From: Hyphomicrobiales bacterium
GTDB lineage: Bacteria; Pseudomonadota; Alphaproteobacteria; Rhizobiales; Beijerinckiaceae
Direction: 5' to 3'
DNA length: 64,000 nucleotides
NCBI GenBank assembly: GCA_027489535.1
Contig: JAIXZO010000001.1
Coordinates: forward strand, 310,001-374,000
Shown: piece by piece, positions 9,834 to 18,445 of the stretch
Layout: the number at the start of each line of letters is the position of its first letter
Position numbering within the stretch: position 1 is the first letter of the stretch
The notes under the pieces: model-generated
Told to the model about the DNA's origin: nothing
What the model saw: only the letters and a program-made list of their open reading frames with translations
Database searches by the model: none
Position numbers and translations under genes: made by a program

Positions 9834-10955
9834 TCAGCGGCGCAGCGACAGCGGATTGTCGGCCAAGGCGGCGGCGTCGGGCGTGTCGATGCGGGGAACG
9901 CCGGCGAGCGCCTCCCACAGGCCCTTCACGAAGCTCTCTTCGAGATCGCGGGTGATGAAGACGAGCCGCGTGCGGCGGTCCTCGTCCGGCCAAGCCGGCA
10001 GCAGCACGGGAGGATGGAAGACGTGCTGCACGCCATGCAGAAGCACCGGACGGTCCGGCGTCTCTTCGACATGCACGAGGCCCTTCACGCGCAGCAGCTT
10101 GGGGCCGTGCGCCGAGCGCAGCAGATCGAGGAAAAGCTCCAAGGCGGAGGAGCGGACGGGCCGGTCGGTCGTGAGCGCGAAGGCGCGGATGGAGGCGTCG
10201 TGGCGGTTGACGTCGGCCCCGTCTTGGCCGTCGCCGGGCATCGGGTGGTCATGGTCGGAATGGTCGTCGTCCGCGGCGGCGGCGAGCCAGCCCGCGACGT
10301 CGTCGATTTTCTTCGTCGGATCGAAGCCGCGGCCGAACAGGGCGGCGGGGACGGCTTCCCCCCGCGCCGCATCGAGCATCGGCGCATAGGGATTGAGCGC
10401 GCGAAGCCGGCGCAGAAGCCGCACCGTCGCGGCGGAGTCGGGGGCTAGGTCGGTCTTCGTCAGCACGAGGACGTCGGCGACGGCCGCCTGCTTCACGGCT
10501 TCGACATGCTCGTCGAGCGTGCCCTCGCCGTTGACGGCATCGACGAGCGTGACCACGGAATCGATGGTGAAGCGCATCGCGAGATAAGGGTGCGACAGCA
10601 CCGATTGCAGCACGGGGGCGGGATCGGCCAAGCCGGTGGTTTCGACGACGACGCGGCGGAAGACGAGCCGGCCGTTGTCGCGGTCGCGCAGGAGGTCCTC
10701 GAGCGTGGAGACAAGTTCGCCGCGCACGGTGCAGCACAGGCAGCCGGAGGACAGCAGCACCGTGCCCTCGCCCTTCGCCTCCACGAAGAGGTGATCGAGG
10801 CCGATTTCGCCGAATTCATTGATGACGACGGCGGTCTCCGCCATCGCGGGATCGGCGAGGAGGCGGTTGAGGAGGGTGGTTTTGCCCGCGCCGAGAAAGC
10901 CGGTGATGACGGCCAAGGGGATCGGCGCGGGGCGGCGGGGATCGGGTTCGGTCAT
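9834..10955 (-). CDS. CobW-family (COG0523) GTP-binding metallochaperone
   Basis: A 373-residue G3E-family GTPase. Walker A GFLGAGKTT is at residues 19-27, the metal-binding CxCC motif is C72-L-C74-C75 inside GCLCCTVRG, and the NEFG switch lies between them. A histidine/aspartate-rich insert (DDDHSDHDHP, about residue 230) precedes the C-terminal CobW_C domain, as in zinc or cobalt chaperones of this family. The start ATG overlaps the stop of the upstream DMT transporter by four bases (ATGA), so the two are translationally coupled. The metal is not determinable; the Zn-binding ZigA/YeiR type and the cobalt type are both possible. Confidence 0.9.
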   Translation of the reverse strand: MTEPDPRRPAPIPLAVITGFLGAGKTTLLNRLLADPAMAETAVVINEFGEIGLDHLFVEAKGEGTVLLSSGCLCCTVRGELVSTLEDLLRDRDNGRLVFRRVVVETTGLADPAPVLQSVLSHPYLAMRFTIDSVVTLVDAVNGEGTLDEHVEAVKQAAVADVLVLTKTDLAPDSAATVRLLRRLRALNPYAPMLDAARGEAVPAALFGRGFDPTKKIDDVAGWLAAAADDDHSDHDHPMPGDGQDGADVNRHDASIRAFALTTDRPVRSSALELFLDLLRSAHGPKLLRVKGLVHVEETPDRPVLLHGVQHVFHPPVLLPAWPDEDRRTRLVFITRDLEESFVKGLWEALAGVPRIDTPDAAALADNPLSLRR

Positions 10956-11869
10956 GGCGTAGCCTCGGCGGTCAGCCGCGGGGCGGATTTGCGGCTTTCG
11001 ACGACGACGTTCATGGCGATCGCGGCGATGACCATCGCGCCGCCGAGATATTGGAGCGGCGCGAGGCGCTCGTCGAGCACGGCCGCCGAAGCGAGTGCGG
11101 CCACGACCGGCTCCGCGCAGAAGGCGAGACCGGCGACGACGGCGGGAATGCGCGTCATCGCGACCATGTGGAACACGAAGGCCACGACGTAGAGCCCGAT
11201 GGTGAGCGCGACCGCAAGCGGCGCTTCCGCAAAGACGGCGGGGGACAGCGTGCCGGCGGTCAAGGCCGCTATCACGAACGCGGTGGGGAACATCAGCACC
11301 TGCACCCACACGACCTTGGCCAAGGTGGGGGTCATCGGGGCGCGCGCGCCGGCGAAGAACTGCACGACGGCCGCAAGGCTTGCGCCGAAGGCTAGGGCGA
11401 CGCCGAGCGGGTTCAGGTCGGACAGGGCCGGACCGACGACGAGCACGACGCCGGCGAAGGCGAGCAGTGCCGTGCCGACCAGTGCGGGCGTGAGCGGGCG
11501 CTTGTCGACGAAGGGACTCGCCAGAACGATGAGCACGGGGAAGGTGTAGAAGATCACGGCGGCGACCGTGACGGGGATCAGCGCCACCGACGAGATGTAG
11601 CACAGCGCCACGCACGCGCTCGACAGGCCGAGCCCCGCGACGGCGGCACGCTCTTCGCGCGGCACGGCGAGGCTCGCCCGGGCGATCTTGGCGATCGCGA
11701 CCGCGACCACGACCATCATCACCGTGCGCCAGGCCACCATCAGGGCGCCGGACACGCCCGCGCCGGCGGCCATGCGGGCATAGGCTATGTTGACGCCGTA
11801 AAACAGCGCCCCGGCCAAGGCCATGCTCATGCCCGAGACGAGGCGGGACGCGTGCGCGTTGGAGGTCAT
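10952..11869 (-). CDS. EamA/DMT-family transporter
   Basis: A 305-residue inner-membrane protein with about ten hydrophobic helices arranged as two EamA repeats, the second beginning near residue 150. Such proteins usually export amino acids, nucleotides or other metabolites. Its stop overlaps the start of the CobW-family gene, and it starts 16 bases after the carboxypeptidase gene ends, so the three probably share a transcript. No substrate can be assigned. A second EamA gene, not closely similar, starts at 13638 on the other strand. Confidence 0.85.
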   Translation of the reverse strand: MTSNAHASRLVSGMSMALAGALFYGVNIAYARMAAGAGVSGALMVAWRTVMMVVVAVAIAKIARASLAVPREERAAVAGLGLSSACVALCYISSVALIPVTVAAVIFYTFPVLIVLASPFVDKRPLTPALVGTALLAFAGVVLVVGPALSDLNPLGVALAFGASLAAVVQFFAGARAPMTPTLAKVVWVQVLMFPTAFVIAALTAGTLSPAVFAEAPLAVALTIGLYVVAFVFHMVAMTRIPAVVAGLAFCAEPVVAALASAAVLDERLAPLQYLGGAMVIAAIAMNVVVESRKSAPRLTAEATP

Positions 11870-11885
11870 GATCGTTTCCGGCCGT

Positions 11886-13502
11886 TCAGCGCGTGGATGC
11901 GGCCGGAGCGGGATTGCGGGGCTGCAGATTGAGGATGCCGCCCGAAGGCAGGATCGCGGCTTCGCCGATGGTCGCTTCTCCGGAAGCGGGGACGGCGGCC
12001 TCGCCCGCTACGGCGGCTTTCGCGACGATCTCGCCGGTTCCGCCCGCGGGTTTGACCACGGATTTCGGCGGCAGCGGCGGTTTCAGCACCAATTGCCGAT
12101 TCTCGATCCCGCCCGAGATTTCAGGCTTGGCCGGCTCTGTCGGCAGCGTGTTCTTGCCCGACTTCACGGGCGCATTGGGCTGCAGGGCCGGCTTCAGGGT
12201 CAAGTTTCGCGGCTCTTCCGCCTTCGCGGACTCGAGCTTCATCGGATCGGGCTTGGTCGTTGCGGCAGTCGCCGCAGCGGGCTTGGCTGCGGCGACCTTC
12301 GGTTCGGTTTTCGTTTCCGGATCGGGCTTCGCGACTTTTTTCGGTGCAGGTTTAGCCACGGGTTTGGCGGCGGTTTTTTCTTCGCCGCTCGGCTTGGCGA
12401 CGGGGGCGGGCTTTCCGGTTTCCGCGACGACCGTCGTCTTGGTCTTCGCGACGGGGGTCACGACGTGCACGGGGATAGGCTCGAAAATTTCGCGCGTGCC
12501 GAGGCGCGGTGCGGGTGCGGCGGCTTCGGCGGTCGCGACGACGACCGCGCCGCCGGCGCCCTCGCCCTTTGCGGCGGTCGCGGCGGCGACGACCGCTTCG
12601 GGGGCCTCGCCCATGGCAGGGCCGCGACGGCCGCAAATGGCCTCGCGCATGTCCGGCGGGGCCGTCTCCCCGGAGTCGGGCAGCACGTCGAGCGTCGCCG
12701 CGCCGTTCCGTCGTGCGAAACCCTCGTCGAACATCTGCATCGTCTTCAGCGTGCGTTCGACGGCGCTGGGGGAGCCGAACACGACGGCGACCAGTTCCCG
12801 GCCGTCGCGCTTGGCGGTGGCGACGACGTTGAAGCCGGAGGCGCAGATGAACCCGGTCTTCATGCCCGTCGCGCCGGGATAACGGCCGATCACGCCGTTG
12901 GTGTTTTCCATGATCTTGTCGTCGAGCCGGATCGCGCCGATGGAAAACAGCGCACGGTGTTGCGGAAAGTCGAGCATGAGCCGACGCGCCAGAACGGCCA
13001 TGTCGCGGGCGGAACTCTGCTGACCCTCGGCATAGAGGCCGTGAGGATTGAGGAAGCGGCTCTCGCGCATGCCGATGGCCTCGGCCTCGTCGTTCATCAG
13101 CTTGGCGAAGCCTTCGACGGACCCGCCGACGCCTTCCGCCACGACGACCGCAACGTCGTTGGCCGACTTGACCATGAGTATGCGCAACGCATCTTCGACC
13201 GTGAGGGTCTGGCCCGGTTTGACGCCGATCTTGGACGGAGGCGACGCCGCGGCGCGCTGGGAGACCGCGAGCGGCGTCTCCAGCTTCAATTTGCCGGCGC
13301 GGATCTGCTTGAGCGCGACATAGACCGTCATCAGCTTGGTGACGGACGCCGGATGCCAGGGGCGGGTCGCCTCCTCGGCGGCGATGACTTGTCCCGTCGC
13401 GAGATCGGCCAAAAGCATCGGAGCGGCGACGGCCGGGCGCGCGGACATGGCGACGAAAACCGCCGCGCCGCATGCAAGACCGAGCGTGAATTGCCGCATC
13501 AC
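11886..13502 (-). CDS. D-alanyl-D-alanine carboxypeptidase (peptidase S11) with long Pro/Ala/Lys-rich tail
   Basis: A periplasmic penicillin-binding protein that trims the terminal D-Ala of peptidoglycan stem peptides. A signal peptide covers residues 1-27 (cleavage after AVAA). The three active-site motifs are intact: S53-V-T-K56, S113-A-N115 and K215-T-G217. The catalytic part ends near residue 270; the remaining ~270 residues are a low-complexity tail rich in Pro, Ala, Lys and Glu, instead of the usual PBP5 beta domain and amphipathic membrane anchor. The tail may span or bind the cell wall. Length (538) is well above the usual ~390. Confidence 0.9.
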   Translation of the reverse strand: MMRQFTLGLACGAAVFVAMSARPAVAAPMLLADLATGQVIAAEEATRPWHPASVTKLMTVYVALKQIRAGKLKLETPLAVSQRAAASPPSKIGVKPGQTLTVEDALRILMVKSANDVAVVVAEGVGGSVEGFAKLMNDEAEAIGMRESRFLNPHGLYAEGQQSSARDMAVLARRLMLDFPQHRALFSIGAIRLDDKIMENTNGVIGRYPGATGMKTGFICASGFNVVATAKRDGRELVAVVFGSPSAVERTLKTMQMFDEGFARRNGAATLDVLPDSGETAPPDMREAICGRRGPAMGEAPEAVVAAATAAKGEGAGGAVVVATAEAAAPAPRLGTREIFEPIPVHVVTPVAKTKTTVVAETGKPAPVAKPSGEEKTAAKPVAKPAPKKVAKPDPETKTEPKVAAAKPAAATAATTKPDPMKLESAKAEEPRNLTLKPALQPNAPVKSGKNTLPTEPAKPEISGGIENRQLVLKPPLPPKSVVKPAGGTGEIVAKAAVAGEAAVPASGEATIGEAAILPSGGILNLQPRNPAPAASTR

Positions 13503-13637
13503 CGTTCCGCAGGTCTGGAGCGGCCGAAAGCACCTGCCGCCATGCCGAGTTCAGAGAGAAATTCGTAACGCCGCCTCGACGATTTGCCTAGGCCGAGCGG
13601 TGCTGCTACGCAGCGAATGAGGCGCGACCGGGGCCGA

Positions 13638-14564
13638 ATGCACTTCTTCCGGCCTTTTCGGACCAACGCCGTGACGTCTTTGTGGATCATCGCCACCCTG
13701 ATCGCCGCCGCCGCCCAGACGGCGCGCAACGCGATGCAGCGCAACCTCACGGCGATGATCGGCACCGTCGGCGCGACGCAGGTGCGCTTCCTTTTCGGTT
13801 TTCCCTTCTCGCTCCTGTTCCTTGCGGGCGTGTCTCTTGCGACCGGGGAACGCGTGCCGTCGGTAGAGGGCGCGCATCTCGCCTTCATCGCGGGCGGAGC
13901 CGTGGCGCAGATCGCCGGGACCGCGTTGATGCTGTCGGCGATGAAGGAGCGCTCCTTCGCGCTCACCACGGCCTACATCAAGACCGAGCCCGTGCAGACC
14001 GCGTTGTTCGGCGTGCTGCTTCTGGGCGAGACGCTGTCGACGCTCGGGACGGTCGCCGTCATCGTGGCGACGTCCGGAGTCCTGCTGACGGCTTGGAAAC
14101 CCGGGACCAAGGTCGAAGGCGTCGGGCTCCGCGCCGCCGTGTTCGGCATCGCGGCCGGCGGTTTCTTCGCGCTGGCGGCGGTCTCGTTCCGCGGCGCGAT
14201 CACCAGCCTGCCGGACGCCTCCTTCGTGCTGCGCGCGACGACGGTTCTGGCCTGGTCGCTCGGCGTGCAGTCCCTGATGTTGCTGGCGTGGATGGGACTG
14301 TTCGACCGGCCCGCGCTCACCAAAAGCCTCGCTGCGTGGAAAGGCTCGATCTTCGCGGGCTTCATGGGTGCGTTCGCGTCGCAGTTCTGGTTCATCGGCT
14401 TCGCGTTGACGAGCGCCGCCAACGTGCGGACGCTGGCACTGGTCGAGGTGATCATGGCGCAGGCCGTGGCACGCAAGCTGTTCGCCCAGTCGACCACGCG
14501 GCGCGACTATGTCGGAATGGCGCTGATCGTCGGCGGCGTGGGGCTGCTTCTGGTCGCGCATTAG
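13638..14564 (+). CDS. EamA/DMT-family transporter
   Basis: A 308-residue polytopic membrane protein with about ten helices and two EamA repeats. The start is uncertain: ATG at 13638 gives the N-terminus MHFFRPFRTNAV, whereas a GTG at 13671 would begin directly before the first helix (SLWIIATLIAAAAQ); neither has a strong Shine-Dalgarno. It starts 135 bases from the divergent carboxypeptidase gene. The substrate is unknown. Confidence 0.8.
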   Translation: MHFFRPFRTNAVTSLWIIATLIAAAAQTARNAMQRNLTAMIGTVGATQVRFLFGFPFSLLFLAGVSLATGERVPSVEGAHLAFIAGGAVAQIAGTALMLSAMKERSFALTTAYIKTEPVQTALFGVLLLGETLSTLGTVAVIVATSGVLLTAWKPGTKVEGVGLRAAVFGIAAGGFFALAAVSFRGAITSLPDASFVLRATTVLAWSLGVQSLMLLAWMGLFDRPALTKSLAAWKGSIFAGFMGAFASQFWFIGFALTSAANVRTLALVEVIMAQAVARKLFAQSTTRRDYVGMALIVGGVGLLLVAH

Positions 14565-14666
14565 GCGGGTCGATCCTCGCCCTTCGTCGCACGGCATTGC
14601 GTCTTGCGGGCCGCCTCGGGCCGCCGCACAATCCGTCGCACAGACGTCGTCCCCGGGAGGATCGCC

Positions 14667-15833
14667 ATGACCGCCGCCATCGTGGGCTGGGCCCATACGC
14701 CGTTCGCCAAGATGGATGCCGAGACGGTCGAGAGCCTGATCGTGCGCGTGGCGCAGGAGGCGCTCGAACATGCGGGGCTGAGCGCCGCCGACGTCGACGA
14801 GATCGTGCTCGGGCATTTCAATGCCGGATTTTCCGCGCAGGACTTCACCGCCGGCCTTGTGCTTCAGGCGAGCCCGGACCTGCGCTTCAAGCCCGCCACA
14901 CGGGTCGAGAACGCCTGCGCCACCGGGTCGGCCGCCGTGCATCAGGCTCTGAAATCCATCGCGGCGAAGGCGGCGAAGGTGGTGCTGGTCGTCGGCGTGG
15001 AGCAGATGACCAAGACGCCGGGGCCCGAAATCGGCAAGAACCTGCTTAAGGCGTCCTATCTGCCGGAGGACGGCGAAACCCCGGCGGGCTTTGCCGGCGT
15101 GTTCGGCAAGATCGCAGCGGGATATTTCCAGCGTCACGGCGACCAGTCCGACGCCTTGGCGATGATCGCGGCTAAAAATCACAAGAACGGCGTTTCCAAC
15201 CCCTATGCCCAGATGCGCAAGGATCTCGGCTTCGAATTCTGCCGGCAGGAAAGCGAAAAGAACCCCTTCGTCGCCGGGCCTTTGAAGCGCACCGATTGTT
15301 CGCTGGTATCGGACGGCGCGGCGGCCTTGGTGATCGCGGACGGCGAGACGGCGGCAGGCATGGCGCGCGCGATCACGTTCCGCGCGGCGGCCCATGCGCA
15401 GGATTTCATGCCGATGTCGAAGCGCGACATCCTGAAATTCGAGGGTTGCGGCGAGGCTTGGCGGCGTGGCTTGGGGCAGGCGGGCATCGCGCTCGGCGAT
15501 CTCTCCTTCGTCGAGACGCATGACTGCTTCACCATCGCCGAACTGATCGAATACGAGGCGATGGGTCTCGTGCCCGAGGGACAGGGCGCGCGTGCGATCC
15601 GCGAGGGTTGGACGGCGAAGGACGGCCGCTTGCCCGTGAATCCTTCCGGCGGCTTGAAGGCCAAGGGTCACCCCATCGGCGCGACGGGCGTCTCGATGCA
15701 TGCGTTGACCGCGATGCAGTTGGCGGGCGAGGCCGGCGACATGCAGATCCCCGGCGCGACGCTCGGCGGAATCTTCAACATGGGCGGCGCGGCTGTGGCG
15801 AATTACGTGTCGATTTTGGAACGGACGCGCTGA
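14667..15833 (+). CDS. Acetyl-CoA acetyltransferase-like thiolase
   Basis: A 388-residue thiolase-superfamily enzyme. The nucleophilic cysteine is C84 in ENACATGSAAVH; the later catalytic elements are the ETHDCFT segment near residue 287 and the KGHPIGATG motif near residue 333. The HDCFT form is typical of the SCP-x/lipid-transfer-type thiolases rather than the classic PhaA/AtoB type, so the substrate may not be acetoacetyl-CoA. The start ATG has gggagg seven bases upstream. It could act with the nearby acyl-CoA synthetases in acyl degradation, but it is not in an operon with them. Confidence 0.85.
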   Translation: MTAAIVGWAHTPFAKMDAETVESLIVRVAQEALEHAGLSAADVDEIVLGHFNAGFSAQDFTAGLVLQASPDLRFKPATRVENACATGSAAVHQALKSIAAKAAKVVLVVGVEQMTKTPGPEIGKNLLKASYLPEDGETPAGFAGVFGKIAAGYFQRHGDQSDALAMIAAKNHKNGVSNPYAQMRKDLGFEFCRQESEKNPFVAGPLKRTDCSLVSDGAAALVIADGETAAGMARAITFRAAAHAQDFMPMSKRDILKFEGCGEAWRRGLGQAGIALGDLSFVETHDCFTIAELIEYEAMGLVPEGQGARAIREGWTAKDGRLPVNPSGGLKAKGHPIGATGVSMHALTAMQLAGEAGDMQIPGATLGGIFNMGGAAVANYVSILERTR

Positions 15834-15846
15834 CGCGCCGCCAAGG

Positions 15847-16353
15847 TCAGTTCCGGTCGTCCGGGAGCACCGGGATGGGGATGGCCTGAATGCCGTCTTC
15901 GGCCAGTTCCATCGCCTCTTCGGGCGTCGCTTGTCCCCAGATGGGGCGCGTGTCGGCCTCGCCTTCGTGCATCCGTCGCGCTTCTTCGGCGAAGGCCGGC
16001 CCGACGTCCTCCGCGTGTTCCTTCACGAAGGCGTGGACCTTGCGCATGAGGTCGCGCACGGCCCGATCGGTCTCCGAAACCACTGCGGGGGCCGCATCCG
16101 GCTGAACGGGCGCGGGGGCGGCGGGAGGTGCGATGTCCGCCATAGCGCCGGACGCCTCGGCCGGAGTGCCGACGGCGTCGAAGCGATCCGTGCGCGCGAC
16201 GCGCGGGGCCATGATCGCCTTACGGACCTCGGCGGACCCGCAATGCGGGCATGCGACGAAGCCCGACGCCTGCTGCTCGTCATAGGCCGCGCTGTCGCGA
16301 AACCAGCTCTCGAAATCGTGGCCGTCGTCGCAGACCAAAGCGTAGCGGATCAT
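15847..16353 (-). CDS. DUF1178 family protein
   Basis: A 168-residue protein starting MIRYALVCDDGHDFE, the typical start of DUF1178. It has a zinc-ribbon-like arrangement: a cysteine at residue 8 followed by CPHC near residues 37-40. The middle is Ala/Pro-rich and the C-terminal half (MRKVHAFVKEHAEDVG) is conserved in the family. Function is unknown. It is the last gene of a minus-strand series with the C-N hydrolase and grxC, an arrangement often kept in Rhizobiales. Confidence 0.85.
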   Translation of the reverse strand: MIRYALVCDDGHDFESWFRDSAAYDEQQASGFVACPHCGSAEVRKAIMAPRVARTDRFDAVGTPAEASGAMADIAPPAAPAPVQPDAAPAVVSETDRAVRDLMRKVHAFVKEHAEDVGPAFAEEARRMHEGEADTRPIWGQATPEEAMELAEDGIQAIPIPVLPDDRN

Positions 16354-16366
16354 CGGGCGCGGAGGC

Positions 16367-17215
16367 TCAAGACGCGACGGCGGCGGCGGCGCCGAGAACG
16401 GCGACGGGGACTTGGCGGGCATGAACGAGGGTCGGGATGCGGGCCCGAGCGTCCTGCACCAGCGCGGGATCGATCTCGGCCATGATCACGCCGGGCGCGA
16501 CGCCCGCTTCCGCCAAGACGCGGCCCCACGGATCGACGATGATCGAATGGCCGTATGTCTCGCGGCCGTCCTCATGCTTGCCGCCCTGCGCGGCCGAAAT
16601 CATGAAGGAACCGGTCTCGATGGCGCGGGCGCGATGCAGCACCTGCCAATGGGCTTCGCCGGTCTGCTTGGTGAAGCAGGCGGGCGCGGAGATGAAGTCG
16701 CAGCCGGCTTCCGCCAGCGCGCGATAGAGATGCGAGAAACGCACGTCGTAGCAGATGGTGACGCCGAGCCGACCCCAGGGCAGATCGACCGCGACGGCCT
16801 GCTTGCCGGCCGTATAGGTGCGCGATTCCCGCCAGCTTTCGCCGTTCGGCAGGTCGACGTCGTAGAGATGCACCTTGTCGTAGCGCGCGGCGATCTCGCC
16901 GTCGGGCGTGATGACGTAGGCGCGGTTGGCCACCTTGTCGCCGACGGCGATCGCCAGCGAGCCGATATGGACGTGCAGCTTGCGGTCGCGCGCCGTTTGG
17001 CGCAGCGCGGCGAGCATGCCGTCGCGCTCCTCCGTCGCGAGTACGCCCATCATGCCCTCGCGGCTGCGATTGACGAGGTTGGACATTTCCGGGGTCTGCA
17101 CGTAATGCGCCCCGCCCGCAGCGGCCTCTTCGAGGAGGCGTACCGCGGCGGCGGTGTTGGCGACCGGATCGGTTCCCGAACGCAATTGAACGCAGGCGGC
17201 GACGAAACGCGACAT
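16367..17215 (-). CDS. Carbon-nitrogen hydrolase (nitrilase superfamily, Nit/omega-amidase-like)
   Basis: A 282-residue cytosolic amidase-fold enzyme with the complete Glu-Lys-Cys triad: E43 in TPEMSN, K114 in RYDKVHLYDV and C155 in GVTICYDVRF. The sequence around these residues is that of the Nit1/Nit2 branch, which in other organisms hydrolyses deaminated glutathione or alpha-keto-acid amides. It starts 11 bases after grxC, so the two are probably co-transcribed; a glutathione-repair role would fit that neighbour, but this is inference. Confidence 0.88.
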   Translation of the reverse strand: MSRFVAACVQLRSGTDPVANTAAAVRLLEEAAAGGAHYVQTPEMSNLVNRSREGMMGVLATEERDGMLAALRQTARDRKLHVHIGSLAIAVGDKVANRAYVITPDGEIAARYDKVHLYDVDLPNGESWRESRTYTAGKQAVAVDLPWGRLGVTICYDVRFSHLYRALAEAGCDFISAPACFTKQTGEAHWQVLHRARAIETGSFMISAAQGGKHEDGRETYGHSIIVDPWGRVLAEAGVAPGVIMAEIDPALVQDARARIPTLVHARQVPVAVLGAAAAVAS

Positions 17216-17226
17216 CGGGATCGTCC

Positions 17227-17484
17227 TTACGCGGAGAGCATGGGGTCGAGCTTGCCCGAGGCGTCGAGCGCGTAAAGATCGTCGCAGCCGCCGATATGGG
17301 TCGTGCCGATATAGATCTGCGGGACCGTGGTGCGGCCGGTCCGCTTCGTCATCGCTTCCTGCCCGGCGCGGTCGGTCGTGACGTCGATTTCCTCGAACGC
17401 GACGTTCTTCTTGGTCAGAAGGTCCTTCGCCGCGTGGCAATAGGGGCAGTACGACTTCGTGTAGATCGTCACGGGGGCGGGCAT
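17227..17484 (-). CDS. grxC: Glutaredoxin 3 (dithiol, CPYC)
   Basis: An 85-residue glutaredoxin with the dithiol active site C13-P-Y-C16, the cis-proline segment TTVPQIYIG and the glutathione-binding GGCDD motif, all typical of GrxC. It reduces protein disulfides and glutathione mixed disulfides. The start at 17484 gives the standard length; upstream in-frame codons are rejected because they would overlap the comF gene. It lies between comF and the C-N hydrolase on the minus strand. Confidence 0.93.
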   Translation of the reverse strand: MPAPVTIYTKSYCPYCHAAKDLLTKKNVAFEEIDVTTDRAGQEAMTKRTGRTTVPQIYIGTTHIGGCDDLYALDASGKLDPMLSA

Positions 17485-17527
17485 CGGGGTACTCCGGAAA
17501 ACGCTCTTCGCTTGATATATAGGCCGT

Positions 17528-18340
17528 TCAATCGTCTGCCGCCACGCATGCGAAGACGAGAAGGTCGACATGCTTCACGCCGACCTTGCGCAACGCCTGC
17601 GCGCAGGCGTTGCCCGTCGCCCCGGTGGTGAGCACGTCGTCGACGAGCAGGACGCGCTTGCCCGCAAGGCTCTCGACGGCTTCCGCGCGGATCGCGAAGG
17701 CGCGTTGCAGATTTGCGGCGCGTTCCGAACGCGTCAGTCCCGGTTGGGGCGACGTGGCGCGAATGCGCCGAAGGACGGCGGCGTCGATGGGTTTGCCCGC
17801 GATTTCGCCCACCAGACGGGCCAATGACGCGGCCTGATTGAACCGGCGGCGCCACAGGCGAAAGCGATGCATCGGCACGGGGACGATCAGGTCGGCCTCC
17901 GCCAAAAGTTCCGCGCCCGCGCGGGCCATCCACCCCGCCATGGGAGGGACGAGGTGCAGGCCGTCGCCGTATTTCAGACGGTGCACGAGCTCGCGCGCGG
18001 GGCCGTCATAGCGGGCGACGGCGCGTGCGCGGTCGAACGACGGCGGCTCGGCGATGGCGGTCGGCGACAGCATCGTCGCGCCGTATTGGACGGGAAGGGG
18101 CGTTCCGAAACGTTCGCAAAACGGACGCTCCACGAAGGGCATCGCCCGCCAGCATGCGCCGCACAGCGCGTGCGGCACGGCGACCGCCGCGTTGCAGGCG
18201 ACGCAGGCGGGAGGGTGGACGACGTCGACGAGCGCGCGGCCGAACCGCATCGACAGACCGGCGAGGCGTCGCCAAGCGGGGACGGACGGTTCGGCCGCGG
18301 TCTCGGCGTTCTCGCGTCCCTCGATCCCGGTCGTCGTCAT
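17528..18340 (-). CDS. comF: ComF family phosphoribosyltransferase-like protein
   Basis: A 270-residue protein with an N-terminal zinc finger (CVACNAAVAVPHALCGAC, about residues 46-64) and a C-terminal phosphoribosyltransferase fold with the PRPP-binding motif VLLVDDVLTTGAT near residues 227-239. In naturally transformable bacteria ComF is needed for DNA uptake; in alphaproteobacteria the gene is widespread and its role is not settled. It is divergent from the methyltransferase gene with 105 bases between the starts. Confidence 0.9.
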   Translation of the reverse strand: MTTTGIEGRENAETAAEPSVPAWRRLAGLSMRFGRALVDVVHPPACVACNAAVAVPHALCGACWRAMPFVERPFCERFGTPLPVQYGATMLSPTAIAEPPSFDRARAVARYDGPARELVHRLKYGDGLHLVPPMAGWMARAGAELLAEADLIVPVPMHRFRLWRRRFNQAASLARLVGEIAGKPIDAAVLRRIRATSPQPGLTRSERAANLQRAFAIRAEAVESLAGKRVLLVDDVLTTGATGNACAQALRKVGVKHVDLLVFACVAADD

Positions 18341-18445
18341 CTTGTGCGCCCGCGTGCCGTCGCTCAGCTTAGGCGCGGCCCGTCCGGCGCGCCAGACTGT
18401 CGAGGACGCTTTGACCCGCCGACGCGACGGGGCGATAAGGGCGGC

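Noticed and set aside
13551-15701. A 716-residue minus-strand frame across the DMT transporter and thiolase genes
   Set aside because: It spans two clear plus-strand genes and an intergenic region, and shows no family signature.
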